The notes: generated from the sequence alone by a model not told the origin. A stretch of 64,000 bases of DNA from Bacteroidales bacterium (GCA_022647615.1 JALCKZ010000001.1:2158178-2222177); one strand, 5' to 3'; positions 19,137-29,136 are shown, counted from the stretch's first letter. Translations and numbers: made by a program.

Positions 19137-20549
19137 ATGAAAAGAATATCAAGTAATTGTCCCTGTTTTGCGGTGCGGTTTTTAGTTTTAATTTTCATCG
19201 CGACAGTTACACTTTTCTCCTGTACAAAGGGAAACGACGACCATTTCGTATACCCAAAGGGAGATACGACAAGCAAGACAACTACCTTAAAACCAAGATA
19301 TTTGTGGATTGACGCAGCAGCAAACTTTAAATCTTATGCAAATTCAAAAGATAATATTGCGGCAGATTTAAAGCTGGCTTATGACGCGGGATTCACAGAC
19401 ATTGTAGTTGACGTGCGTCCTTCCGAGGGAGATGTGCTGTTCAAAACATCTGCTGAGCGGCAGGTTACAAAGCTTGATATTTGGGAGGGTTCATCATATC
19501 GCTTCTTTGAGAGAACGGCAACATGGGATTATCTTCAGGCGTTTATAGATGCGGGGCATGCGCTTGGTCTTAAAGTCCACGCTGCAATCAACACATTTAC
19601 GGGAGGTTGCAAGTATATGTACGGACTTGGAGAGCAAGGCATGCTGTTTAGAGAATCCTCCAGAAAAGATTGGTGCACATCAATTAATACTGCATCAGGA
19701 ATTGTGAACGAGATGGATATTTCCGACCCTTCTACATACGGAACAAAATTTTTAAATCCGTTAAGGGAAGATGTACAGAACTATATTCTACAAATGCTCA
19801 GAGATTTAGCCGCATATAAAATTGACGGCATATTCCTGGACCGCTGCAGATATGATGATGCATCTAGCGATTTTTCTGACTACACCCGCGCAAAATTTGA
19901 GGCATACATTGGAACAACTGTCGGGAACTGGCCAAATGATTGCCTGGCATATAATACTGACCCTAGCTCAGTTACAAGCGCCACTGCTCCAAAGTACATG
20001 AAAAAATGGCTGGAGTTCAGAGCAAAAACCATATATGATTTTGTCTCAAAAGCACGTGCGGCAGTAAAGGCCGTTAACCCGTCAATACAATTTGGAACTT
20101 ACGTTGGAGGCTGGTACTCAAGTTATTATGAAAGCGGAGTAAACTGGGCAAGCAGCACTTATGACACATCTTTATACTATCCAAACTGGGCCTCCGCAGA
20201 TTATAAAAACTACGGTTATGCAAGTCTGCTTGACTTCATGCTGATTGGCGCATACGCCACTCCTTCAAATGTTTATGGAAGCACAGAGTGGACTATACAG
20301 GGCTTCTGCAAACAAGCCGGAATAGTAATTAACGGCGCTACAAAATACGCAGGCGGACCCGATGTCGGCAACTGGTACACAGGCGGACAAACGCCTGCAA
20401 CACTCAGTCTTGCAGTTACAAACAGCGTAGACGCCTGCATCAATTCAGGCAACGGCTACTTCTGCTTTGACATGAGTTCAGTAAAAGCGAACGGCTACTG
20501 GGATGAACTAAAAGCCGGGATTGACAAATACAAAGCTGCAAATAAATAA
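19137..20549 (+). CDS. GHL10-type (DUF187-like) glycoside hydrolase lipoprotein, intact copy
   Basis: 470 aa. Lipobox LFSC near residue 30. The body is a TIM barrel of the GHL10 type: RYLWIDAAANF start, DIVVDVRPSEGDVLF, GLKVHAAINTFTGG, and the active-site strand IDGIFLDRCRYDDASSDFS, whose acidic residues match the family's catalytic region, then IQFGTYVGGWYSSYYESGVN. Related proteins hydrolyse amino-sugar or cell-wall-type glycans, but specificity is unknown. A frameshifted paralogue lies at 23904-25507; the two share the DRxRYDDxxSDFS and GVNWAS segments. Probably surface or periplasmic. Confidence 0.8.
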   Translation: MKRISSNCPCFAVRFLVLIFIATVTLFSCTKGNDDHFVYPKGDTTSKTTTLKPRYLWIDAAANFKSYANSKDNIAADLKLAYDAGFTDIVVDVRPSEGDVLFKTSAERQVTKLDIWEGSSYRFFERTATWDYLQAFIDAGHALGLKVHAAINTFTGGCKYMYGLGEQGMLFRESSRKDWCTSINTASGIVNEMDISDPSTYGTKFLNPLREDVQNYILQMLRDLAAYKIDGIFLDRCRYDDASSDFSDYTRAKFEAYIGTTVGNWPNDCLAYNTDPSSVTSATAPKYMKKWLEFRAKTIYDFVSKARAAVKAVNPSIQFGTYVGGWYSSYYESGVNWASSTYDTSLYYPNWASADYKNYGYASLLDFMLIGAYATPSNVYGSTEWTIQGFCKQAGIVINGATKYAGGPDVGNWYTGGQTPATLSLAVTNSVDACINSGNGYFCFDMSSVKANGYWDELKAGIDKYKAANK

Positions 20550-20613
20550 TAGTTCCCTCGCAACTTTTTACATATATTTGATTCACAATAAGTTAGTTTA
20601 TAAACATACTGAG

Positions 20614-22531
20614 ATGAAAAAAATTAAACAACTGATTTGCAATTACATACAAAAAGTTCCGTTGGAACTTTTACTTGTGCTGGCATCAATAAATATTGCA
20701 AATGCACAAAGCGTTGTTAAGTCATTCTCCAACAGAATGGTAAACGGATTTGTCATGTGCAATGGAAACGGGGTGGAAGGGGTTGCGGTAACTGACGGAT
20801 ACAACGTTACCTGCACCAACAAGACAGGTTATTACATGCTTGAAACAAATCAGGATGCAAAGTTCATAAGCATCTCTACCCCTGCAGGATACACAACATC
20901 ACGCAACGGTTCCAGACCTGCGTTCTACCAGGAAATAAGCAAGAACAATGTAAAATCAAATGAAGGAAATGATGGCTGGCCGCGCAATGACTTTGAAATC
21001 TTTAAGAACCAGGATGAGCACCATATCTTTGTTGCCCAAGCAGACGTGCAGGTAACAAGCAATAAGGAACTAGATATGTATGAGCCAATTGTGAAGGATA
21101 TCAATGAATTCATGTCAACATACGTTAACGGAGCATATTCTAGTTTAAGTAATAATCAGACGCAGAATACGAGCGCTAAAAAGAGTAAAAAATCTAAACG
21201 CGGAAGTAAGAAAACCACAAATACAATCAACACAAATATATTAACAGACATATCTGTCGCGAGTGAAAAAATAGATATTTTTGGAGTGGACTGCGGAGAC
21301 ATGGTTGGAGATTCACCGCAGCTTTTCCCAAGATACATAGAGATTCAAGACCGTCTTAATATGCCTATTTTCAAAACAATAGGCAATCATGACCAAACTT
21401 ACGGCGGCCGCACATTTGAGACGTCATACTCTACTTTTGAGAAATATTTTGGACCTGTCCGCTACTCTTTTAACAAGGGGCAGGCTCACTACATTTTTTT
21501 GGATGACAATTTTTATATAGGTCGCGACGGAGATTACATTGGCTACATTGATGAAACTACGTTCCGCTGGCTAGAGCAAGATTTGCAATTTGTGCCAAAG
21601 GACAAAATAATATTCCTGGTAATTCACATGCCGACCTCTCTTACAAAACAGCAGCAGCCATTCCAGTTTGACTTCAATTCACTTGCAGATCAGCTGGTTA
21701 ACGCAGAACATTTGTACAGCGTTCTGGCAGGCCGCAAGACACATATCATATCGGGTCACATGCATTATAATCTGAACATTGACCACTCGCTCATGCCGTT
21801 TGCAAAAAATAGTAGAAGCACTGCTGTTAATACAGGCAATGCAAAAGGTAATTCGCAAATCAAGATTGATGATGCAAACGGATGCCTGCAAGGTACTGAT
21901 ATTTATGAACATAACATAGCGGCAGTCTGCGGCACGTGGTGGTGCGGTGCCCCCTACCCCGGCAAAATTTGTCTGGACGGAACACCTCAGGGCTACGCAA
22001 TATTTGATGTCAACGGCAAGAATGTCAAATGGTTATACAAAGGCGCAGGACTGCCGGATTCATATCAGGCAAAAGCTTACTTAAAAGATGCAGCCACTTC
22101 TGCACTTCTGCCACTTCTGCTACTTCTGCTACTTCTGCTAATGCTGCACTTCTGCTACTTCTGCTAATGCTGCTACTGCCACTGCTTCAACCGCAACATC
22201 CGCAAGTTCCGCAAGTTCTGATAAAGAGCTAATTGCAAATGTTTGGAATTTTGATGAGGGATGGAAAGTTGAGTGGTACCTGAACGGGAAATGCATGGGC
22301 AGGATGGAGCAATACACAGGCAATGACCCTGATGCAGAGGCGCTTTGTTCTGACCGAAGCAAAATAAAATATGACTGGATAGCCCCAATGCCAACAGAGC
22401 ATCTGTTCCGCGCAAGGATTCCGGCAGAGTTATTGACAGGCAATCAAAACGGCAACAAGCACACAGACAATCAAATAGAGGTTGTTGTCACAGATCGCTT
22501 TAACAGAGAATACAAAGCAGCTGTAAAATAA
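20614..22531 (+). pseudogene. Calcineurin-like phosphoesterase, frameshifted in a repeat tract
   Basis: From ATG 20614 (MKKIKQLICN, signal peptide ending IANAQ) the frame stays open to 22167. It covers the N-terminal MetallophosN module (MVNGFVMCNGNGVEGVAVTD) and the metal-binding domain with DCGDMVGDSPQLFPRY, KTIGNHDQTYG and SGHMHYNLNID. Then it runs into a repeated ACTTCTGCT tract (about 22086-22230) and ends in a false poly-Leu tail. The C-terminal domain (IANVWNFDEGWKVEWYLNGK to RFNREYKAAVK) continues in another frame to 22531. Correct reading of the tract would give a Thr-Ser-Ala linker; two one-base losses, each at a GCACTT step, account for the shift. Slippage, decay or read error are all possible. 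Confidence 0.8.
22086..22230 (+). repeat. Ser/Thr-Ala microsatellite (9-bp unit ACTTCTGCT)
   Basis: Imperfect tandem copies of ACTTCTGCT and GCTAATGCT encode a Thr-Ser-Ala-Asn linker between the phosphoesterase catalytic and C-terminal domains. Two one-base losses inside the tract break the frame. Confidence 0.85.
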
Positions 22532-22532
22532 A

Positions 22533-22568
22533 AAAGGCAACCTCTTAGTAGAGGTTGCCCTATTTTTT
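22533..22568. terminator. Bidirectional terminator between convergent genes
   Basis: GGCAACCTCT and AGAGGTTGCC form a perfect 10-bp stem with a 4-nt loop, A-rich before and T-rich after. It serves both the phosphoesterase (plus) and the esterase (minus). Confidence 0.9.
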
Positions 22569-22579
22569 AATAAAATTAA

Positions 22580-23892
22580 CTACTTAAATGCGCCCCCCAC
22601 AGCCCAGCCGGTAACTGTAGAAATGTACGGAGCTATCAGCATTGCCATCTTCTTTTGTCCCTCATAATTAGGATGTTCAGACGCTCCAAGGTCAGTTGTA
22701 TTATTACAGTAATCTTGAAAAATTGCAGCCAGGTGCAAGTTGTTTGAACTGCCCTCAACAAACTCCGCAACATAGTCAAAACAAGGGCCTTGCACGCGCG
22801 GAGCAATGCATATAATTGGAATATTACCATACATTTTACGCACCGCAGCAACTATCTGCGAATAAGCCTCTATAAAATCTTTTTTATCTGGATAAGGCTC
22901 CGTGCCAAAATCATTAGTACCCAGGTTAATCACCGCAACATCAGGCTTTTGAGAGTCAGAGGCATAATCATATTTATTATCAGCCACATCCCCAAGATTG
23001 CCTTTGCTGCCTGAATTATTTCCGCTATTGGCTAGCATTTCGGCAGCAATTTTTGCATGTCCCGGCTCATCAAAAATATTAAACATTTTATCTCTCATAT
23101 TCCCGACAGATACTTTCTTTGGGTCTCCCCAGTTGCGTACGACTCCCCTACCGGAATGTGCAATTAAAGTGTAATCAGCATGAAAGTAACGGCTTAATAT
23201 ACAGCCAAATGCCTTGTTGCAATTTTCTGTTGCCGCAAAGAAATCTTCTTTGCCGGAGAGAGATTCAGTGCCATATCCGCAAGTCAGCGAGTTGCCAATA
23301 AATAAAATGCGGCGTTTCTTGATAGGATTATTGGCACCAAGTTTTACATCGGAACAAGATTTATCCCTTGCAATAATGCTTGACGATTTTTTATTTTCTT
23401 GGATAATTTTGCCGTCGGGAGCTAAAAGGAATTCATGAAGAGTAGTCATACCCTGCTCACCCTCAGTACGTTTCTGAATGAGCAAAGTATGCGGTCCCTT
23501 AGACAAATTCTCAGCAAGCACAACTGTTGTGTCATTGCCGTGCGCAATAGCAACCTTGCTTAACACGCCGTCAATGAAGACATTATAGTAATCACGTCCG
23601 GTATCTGAAAGCCGCACTGCGCAATAACCTCCTGTAAACTTGAAAGTTGCATGAACGCCGGCCCAGTCAAAAGAAACGCTGCCGGAGTTTTCTTGTTACC
23701 GGACTGCATGCTGCCGGCAGATTGCACATTTCCGCTACTGTGAAAAAGCACCCTTCCGGAGTAAGTTATCTGAGGGTCAGAGGCTTTCACGATTTTAACC
23801 GATTGTCCCTTCTGTTCAGTTTGTGCGCATACATTGCCATTAAAAGCAAAAGCCGCAAGTGCTAATAAAGAAATTGCCATAATATTTTTCAT
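22580..23892 (-). pseudogene. CE2-type SGNH carbohydrate esterase, frameshifted
   Basis: The N-terminal piece starts at 23892 with a signal peptide (FNGNVCAQ) and the CE2 N-terminal domain start ITYSGRVLF. The rest lies in another frame, where VSFDWAGVHATFKFTGGYC and AVRLSDTGRDYYNVFIDG follow on. The SGNH domain then shows RILFIGNSLTCGYG (Ser block), INLGTNDF (Asn block) and EHPNYEGQ, where ASEHPNYEG gives the Asp/His block. The break is at a T4 run at 23688-23691 (A4 in the coding strand). An intact version would be an acetyl-xylan or acetyl-glycan esterase of about 436 aa in the periplasm. Decay or a one-base sequencing error. Confidence 0.8.
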
Positions 23893-23903
23893 GGTATATA
23901 TAA

Positions 23904-25507
23904 TTATCTACTGCTCAATGCATTTTTAAGAGGTCCCCACCAGCCATAATGCACAATATGACTCATATCAAAAATCATCACGCCTCCGTCACAACCGCCG
24001 CCGGTAACTACATCACTCGCCCCACTTACACTATTTGCAACACTTGCACTATTTGCAACACTTGCACTATTTGCAACACTTGCACTATTTGCACTACTTG
24101 CACTACTCGCACTACTCGCACTACTTGCACTACTTGCGCCACTGCCCAACAGCACATGCATGTTACTTACAAATCCATTAACGTTGCCGCGATAAACTGA
24201 TACACAGATACTTCCTGTCAACGGCACAGCACCTCGCAACACATCTTTTACGGCTCCGATGTTTCCGGCGGAAATGTTTTCATAATAGAAACCGCTCATA
24301 TAAACATCCAGCAATTCCGCATACCCCTGCTTGCCATATTTAGCTGTAGCCCAAGGATATTTTCTAATTACTCTTGCAGGAGCAATTGTAGTTGCAGGCA
24401 ATTTTACCATTTGGGCAGACAAGTCATAATGCTCTGATGCCCAATTAACTCCAACGTTATAATAGCTGTCATACCAGGCACCTGTATAAACTCCAACTTT
24501 TAAATCCGGATTAATTTCCTTCACTTCTTTTCTAGCTCGCGACAGGAATTCTTTGATTACATGTGCTCTCCATTCCAGCCATTTGCCATAAAGCTGCCCC
24601 GGCACAATATTCTGCTTATCAGCGTTATAAAGAGAATCCGCACGACCGCGGGACATAATCATTCTTACACGGCTGGCAACATCCACTCTTCCGCCAACAG
24701 CGCCATTGCCAACATTACCAATTGACACATAAGCCTTTACACTGTCAGCTGCCGCACTTGGATTCCAGCTGAAAACATCTTGCGGCCAATTTTTAACGGC
24801 ATGTCCAATATATTTCTCAAACTTTTCCCTGGAAAGACTACTAAAATCAGAAGTTATATCATCATAACGCACTCTATCAAAGATAATTCCGTCAAGAGCT
24901 TTATACTTGCCAACAAACTCCTTAATGATAGACAACTCATAATCTTGCACTTGCGGGTCCGCAGGATTCAGCATGGCATTGTAATTCCAATACATCTGAG
25001 TATGGGAAAAATCTCATTGCGCCAGTAAACCTGTGATTGCCAAGAGCTTATATTAACAGCGCTTAAGCCTCCCTCAGCGCTCAAAGCTCCATTACTGATT
25101 TTGCGATTACTCTCACCGGCAAACAGAATTCCGCTGCGATAATAATTGTGACCTCCCGCAAAAATATTCATAGAGGCAAAAACTCCCATCCCGGATTTAT
25201 GTCCCTCATCAATAACAAGTTGCACAAGATCATAATCAGGAGCTCTCCTAACGCCCATCCATTCACCCATATACGGAGCAATTTTACTCTGATAAGCAAC
25301 CGTTCCCATGATTGACTTAACATCCAGCACCATATCTGTAACGCCCGCAACTTTCATTTTATCAATGTAATAGCGGACAGAATCAGCATCTGAGAGACGG
25401 GAATAATTTGCTTCAATATCCATCCACATGTATATGTGTCTGGTCTGCTGTGCATTCAATGGCATAGCAAAAAACAAAAGCAATATCAGAAAAGTTCTAC
25501 TTTTCAT
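23904..25507 (-). pseudogene. GHL10-type glycoside hydrolase, frameshifted paralogue
   Basis: The first part starts at ATG 25507 (MKSRTFLILLL, signal peptide ending LNAQ), overlapping the upstream gene by 11 bp, and covers RHIYMWMDIEANYSRL, VTDMVLDVKSIMGTV and GVFASMNIFAGG. The frame then breaks at an A5 run (25007-25011). The second part resumes with QMYWNYNAMLNPADPQVQDY and has the active-site strand LDGIIFDRVRYDDITSDFS. The C-terminal region carries a long Ala/Ser/Asn/Val microsatellite (24010-24150) just before GVMIFDMSHIV. It is the paralogue of the intact gene at 19137. An intact form would be about 530 aa. Confidence 0.8.
24010..24150 (-). repeat. Ala/Ser-rich microsatellite inside the GHL10 paralogue
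   Basis: Repeated GCAAATAGTGCAAGTGTT-like units give SASVANSASVAN and SSASSASSAS in the coding frame. The intact paralogue at 19137 has no such insertion here. Confidence 0.85.
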
Positions 25508-26534
25508 ATAGAACAACAGCAGTTGGCACGTTACGCTCTGTTCCGTCAGACGGAGAATTCAGCGCCTTCCCATCCTTGCCCACAATTTCAGAAGAGCCCC
25601 CACCATCCAGATTCACAGCACATACCGCACCCAATGAAATAAATTTTGCAGCAAGCTCATTCAATGTAAGCCCTATGCTTCCATTCTGATTGCGGCCATC
25701 GCAAACTATCACAATCACCTTACCATCAGAGGTTGCGCCAATTGCAGTACGAGGCTGTCGGGATAAACCTGCGGTTCCGCCTGCATCCAAAAGTTCACCC
25801 CAATATGAGGCAACCGCAACATTCAAGCTGTTTTTTACCAAAACAGGACCGCCTCCAATTGCCTCAGCAGGAGACCATTGCACCGCTCCGACAGATTTTG
25901 AAGTAACGGGAGAACTCAAATATGTTTTTGTTTGCTCATCATTCCCCATAGTTGAAGGAAACGCATAAGGCTTGTTCGCCTGGTCAGCAACGCAGTAAAC
26001 CCACTGAGCCTCAAAGCTCCCGGAGTATGTAAGGCCAAAAGCACCACGCACAGGATAGGTCACGATAGATTTTCCTTTTTGGTCTGTGCAGTTGTAATCT
26101 GCCTGAGCTGCAATGCTTTTCACAATTCCATCATGAATCAGCAAGCTCAAAGAAGCTCCGTTATAAAAGTATCCGCCGTTGGTCACAACGTAAGGAGTCC
26201 CGGCACCCGAAGACTTGAACTGTGTAAAAATTCCGGATGGAGTTGATGCCGCAGATGGCTGATATGCAGCAAAATGCAGCTTTGTATTTGCTTTAGTATC
26301 CGCAATAGCAACCCATCCCACACACTTAGTCCCGTCTGAAAAGTTCTCTGTAAACTGGCTGACACTCAATCCTGTAGGATAATTCGTAGTAGTCCCGCTG
26401 CCAGTACCGCCGCCGGAACTGCTCCCACCTCCTGAAGGATAAGTAAACGTACCGCTTCCTCCGCTGCCACCGCCGCAAGACGCCAGCAACGCCGCCATCG
26501 TGAATAAAATCACTGCTCTAAAATTCCTTCCCAT
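25497..26534 (-). CDS. Phosphodiester glycosidase (NAGPA-like) lipoprotein
   Basis: 345 aa. Lipobox LASC followed by a Gly/Ser-rich spacer (20-60). The NAGPA domain is recognised by VVTNGGYFYNGASL (about 130-143), EAIGGGPVLVKN, QPRTAIGATSDGKVIVIVCD and LDGGGSSEIVG near the C-terminus. Family members cleave GlcNAc-1-phosphodiester bonds to sugars, as in the uncovering of mannose-6-phosphate or in removal of GlcNAc from cell-surface phosphoglycans. It shares an operon with the downstream GHL10 gene (11-bp overlap). Array B of the 20-bp repeat begins 17 bp upstream of the start codon. Confidence 0.88.
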   Translation of the reverse strand: MGRNFRAVILFTMAALLASCGGGSGGSGTFTYPSGGGSSSGGGTGSGTTTNYPTGLSVSQFTENFSDGTKCVGWVAIADTKANTKLHFAAYQPSAASTPSGIFTQFKSSGAGTPYVVTNGGYFYNGASLSLLIHDGIVKSIAAQADYNCTDQKGKSIVTYPVRGAFGLTYSGSFEAQWVYCVADQANKPYAFPSTMGNDEQTKTYLSSPVTSKSVGAVQWSPAEAIGGGPVLVKNSLNVAVASYWGELLDAGGTAGLSRQPRTAIGATSDGKVIVIVCDGRNQNGSIGLTLNELAAKFISLGAVCAVNLDGGGSSEIVGKDGKALNSPSDGTERNVPTAVVLYEK

Positions 26535-26550
26535 AACATCTAATTTTATA

Positions 26551-26640
26551 ACGCCGTAATAACCAATATAACGTTGTCATATCCGATATGACGTTGTAAT
26601 ATCCAATATAACGTCGTCATAACCAATATGACGGCGTGCA
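26551..26640. repeat. 20-bp tandem repeat array B (four units plus a partial)
   Basis: Units start at 26551, 26571, 26591 and 26611 with a truncated fifth. Consensus as in array A and in the same orientation. It lies between the divergent phosphodiester glycosidase and ROK genes, in the probable 5' leader of the former. Confidence 0.9.
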
Positions 26641-26651
26641 ATCTTGGTTCA

Positions 26652-26659
26652 CAAATTTA
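26652..26659 (-). promoter_or_regulatory. Putative -7 promoter box of the phosphodiester glycosidase gene
   Basis: Minus-strand TAAATTTG matches TAnnTTTG. If used, the transcript would begin upstream of array B and carry it in the leader. Confidence 0.4.
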
Positions 26660-26701
26660 TGTAAAAACTTTATAAAGTAGCCTTTAGAAAATAAAAATTT
26701 T

Positions 26702-26709
26702 TATCTTTG
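26702..26709 (+). promoter_or_regulatory. Putative -7 promoter box of the ROK gene
   Basis: TATCTTTG matches TAnnTTTG, 72 bp upstream of ATG 26782. Confidence 0.5.
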
Positions 26710-26781
26710 TGAATAGCAAACATAAACGGCGTTTGCAAATGATAAAGACAGCACCATGAACGTACTGTTAAACAGAGGATT

Positions 26782-27987
26782 ATGACAGAAACTTTTTTAC
26801 GCCAGGCTGAAGAGGGAAATAAAAATGCCCTTTTGAAGCGGCAGATTATTGGTCTTTACATCACCGGCGGGGACTTCAGCATTACTGATTTAAGCAAGGA
26901 GCTTAACTTATCCGTCCCTACGACCACCAAACTTATTGGAGAGCTTATAAATGAGGGCTTTGTGCATGACTATGGCAAGCAAGGCCGCAGCGGCGGAAGG
27001 CGCCCAAATATTTACGGACTTAACCCGTACGCCGGCTATTTTGTCGGAGTTGACATTACTCAAGACTCTGTAAACCTGGGTATTATAAACTTCAAGGGGC
27101 AGATGGTATTTTATAAAGGTGCCGTTCATTTTAAAATTGATAACACTATTCAGTCTCTCGACAGACTTTGTACTGTTGTAAAGAACTTTATATCAGAGAG
27201 TAAGATTGTCAAGAAAAAAATACTTTCAATAGGTGTGAATCTGTCGGGACGCGTAAACTCAGAAACCGGCTACTGCTACAACTACTATTTTGAAGAGCGT
27301 CCGCTATCTGTTTTGCTGGAGGAGAGAATGGGATATCCCGTTCATCTAGAGAATGATACGCGTGCCATGACTTATGGCGAATATATGTGCGGAGTCGCAA
27401 GTAACGAGAAGACAATGCTTTTCATCAACGCCAGCTGGGGCCTTGGAGTCGGCATCATAATAGACGGCAAGCTATATTACGGAAAATCAGGCTTTTCCGG
27501 AGAGTTCGGACACTTCCCTATGTTAGACAATGACGTTCTTTGTCGCTGCGGAAAATCCGGCTGCCTGGAGACCGGCGCATCCGGCTCAGCGCTGCACAGA
27601 CTATTTCTTGAAGCCTTAAAGCAAAAGAAAATATCCTTATTATCAGATAAATACGCCAAAGGAGAAGACATCTCACAAGAAGACATACTGCGCGCCCTGA
27701 GGCATGAGGATATACTCGCGATAGAAATCATGGAGCAAATTGGAAATACACTTGGCCGTGCGGTTGCAGGACTAATCAATTTGTTCAACCCTGAACTAAT
27801 AGTCGTCGGCGGAACACTCTCAGTAGCAAAAGATTATCTAATGCTGCCGCTAAAAAGCGCCATCAACAAATACTCCCTGTCCCTGGTCAACAAAGACACC
27901 ACAATCAAAACCAGCAAGCTCGGCGACAAAGCCGGCGTCACAGGCGCCTGTTTCCTGGTCCGCAGCAAAACCCTGGGGTTACTTTAA
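26782..27987 (+). CDS. ROK-family (NagC-like) transcriptional regulator
   Basis: 401 aa. N-terminal winged helix-turn-helix (about 14-75: LLKRQIIGLYITGGDFSITD, then ELNLSVPTTTKLIGEL) followed by a ROK sugar-binding domain with GVDITQDSVNLGII, HLENDTRA (about 188-195), SGEFGHFP (239-246), the zinc-binding CRCGKSGC (254-261) and GLINLFNPELIVVGG. ROK regulators of this build respond to an amino sugar or its phosphate. Position beside the NAGPA and GHL10 genes suggests it controls the amino-sugar locus; targets are not proven. Repeat arrays flank both ends of the gene. Confidence 0.88.
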   Translation: MTETFLRQAEEGNKNALLKRQIIGLYITGGDFSITDLSKELNLSVPTTTKLIGELINEGFVHDYGKQGRSGGRRPNIYGLNPYAGYFVGVDITQDSVNLGIINFKGQMVFYKGAVHFKIDNTIQSLDRLCTVVKNFISESKIVKKKILSIGVNLSGRVNSETGYCYNYYFEERPLSVLLEERMGYPVHLENDTRAMTYGEYMCGVASNEKTMLFINASWGLGVGIIIDGKLYYGKSGFSGEFGHFPMLDNDVLCRCGKSGCLETGASGSALHRLFLEALKQKKISLLSDKYAKGEDISQEDILRALRHEDILAIEIMEQIGNTLGRAVAGLINLFNPELIVVGGTLSVAKDYLMLPLKSAINKYSLSLVNKDTTIKTSKLGDKAGVTGACFLVRSKTLGLL

Positions 27988-28012
27988 TCTTACGCCTAAT
28001 TACCGTGTAATA

Positions 28013-28103
28013 CAACGTAATATTGGTTAGTACGCTGTACTGTACTATTGAGTAATTCAGCGTAATATTGGTTATTACGCCGTACTATTCAGTAATACAG
28101 CGT
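28013..28103. repeat. 20-bp repeat array C (inverted orientation, abuts RAYT 3' end)
   Basis: Units 28019-28038, 28044-28063, 28064-28083 and 28084-28103, with one 5-bp interruption, read AATATTGGTTATTACGCCGT, the reverse of arrays A, B and D. The last unit ends exactly at the stop codon of the transposase gene. Confidence 0.85.
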
Positions 28104-28912
28104 CATTTTAGTATCCTTTTTATTCTTTCTTGGCTGTCATGGAGCAGACTAGCTATTTGCCGAATTGAGCCAGTTGTGGTGGTTCTTAGGTATTTTATTA
28201 GGTCGTCTGCTTCTGCCGGTTTTAGCATGTTTAGGTTTTGCTTTGAGTATTGTTTTGATATGTAGCATATTGCATTTGACAGTAGCTCTTTGTCGTCAAT
28301 ACGCTTGGATGAAAATATGTCTTCTGATTTTTCCTTTGGCGCATCTTTTTGTGATGTAACAACGTATCTCATAAAATCATCAAAATCCTCATAGCGCCTG
28401 TCGCAAATTGTTGTGTCAACGGTAATTATATCGGACAGCCTTTGAGGGGCAGGCAAACTGTCGGGAGACTCATCACATTTTCCAAAGTGCATCTTAGCTG
28501 AACTCCAAAAATAATCCTGTGGTTTTGCGCAAATCCCGGCCTCCACCGGATTGTTTAGAATATAAGCACATTTTGAAATCATATGATTTTCAGAGAATTG
28601 TACTGTACTTAAAAAAGGAGTTCCAAATAGCTTTTCCGATAAATTGTACTTGCGATTATGCCATCGGCTGTACTCACGCAAAAATACCGTCATCATCTTA
28701 GTGAGACAGTCTGTTTGCAACATAAGATGGCAATGGTTTGACATGATGCAAAACTCATAAAGCGTTGAGCTAAATTTATCAAGTTCACGTTGCAAATATC
28801 TAAGCATCATTATCTTATCATCATCATCGTAAAAAACTGTAAACTTTGCATTCCCTCGAAATGCGACATGCATCACTCCCTCTTGAAGTCGCGGCTCTCT
28901 TTTCCCCTTCAT
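28103..28912 (-). CDS. REP-associated tyrosine transposase (RAYT, Y1/IS200-like)
   Basis: 269 aa. Y1-transposase fold: HVAFRGN (15-21) replaces the usual HVxNRGN, the HUH metal-binding motif is IMSNHCHLML (His60, His62), and a candidate catalytic Tyr lies in LREYSRWHNRKY (Tyr81). CAYILNNPVEAGIC matches the YIxxNPVxAG signature of RAYTs. Such enzymes nick single-stranded DNA at REP hairpins and are tied to their spread. The C-terminal about 100 aa may bind DNA. The gene is flanked on both sides by 20-bp repeat arrays in inverted orientation (28013-28103 and 29044-29135). It looks intact. Confidence 0.88.
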   Translation of the reverse strand: MKGKREPRLQEGVMHVAFRGNAKFTVFYDDDDKIMMLRYLQRELDKFSSTLYEFCIMSNHCHLMLQTDCLTKMMTVFLREYSRWHNRKYNLSEKLFGTPFLSTVQFSENHMISKCAYILNNPVEAGICAKPQDYFWSSAKMHFGKCDESPDSLPAPQRLSDIITVDTTICDRRYEDFDDFMRYVVTSQKDAPKEKSEDIFSSKRIDDKELLSNAICYISKQYSKQNLNMLKPAEADDLIKYLRTTTTGSIRQIASLLHDSQERIKRILK

Positions 28913-29043
28913 AATTCTTTAAATAAAATTTTAGCAATAATATTATGCAAATAACTAAAATGCAAGCAATTATATCTATCATCCGCAAATATTTACAATT
29001 CCGGATTTTTTAAGAAGTAAAATTGTATCTCAATCCTTTTTGC

Positions 29044-29135
29044 ACGCCGTGTTAACGGTTATTACGTCGTAATAAACGATAGTACGGCGTATTAACCAGT
29101 AATATGGCGTAATAACTGGTATTACGGCGTTAAAG
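29044..29135. repeat. 20-bp repeat array D (upstream side of RAYT)
   Basis: Units start at 29044, 29064, 29084, 29104 with a partial at 29124, in the opposite orientation to array C. More diverged than arrays A and B, but the ACGNNGT core and 20-bp period hold. It ends 1 bp before the MBOAT stop codon. Confidence 0.85.
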
Positions 29136-29136
29136 A

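Noticed and set aside
22580-25516. Treating the esterase and GHL10 halves as four separate genes
   Set aside because: In each pair the two frames together make one known domain order with no gap, and the second halves lack their own start signals.
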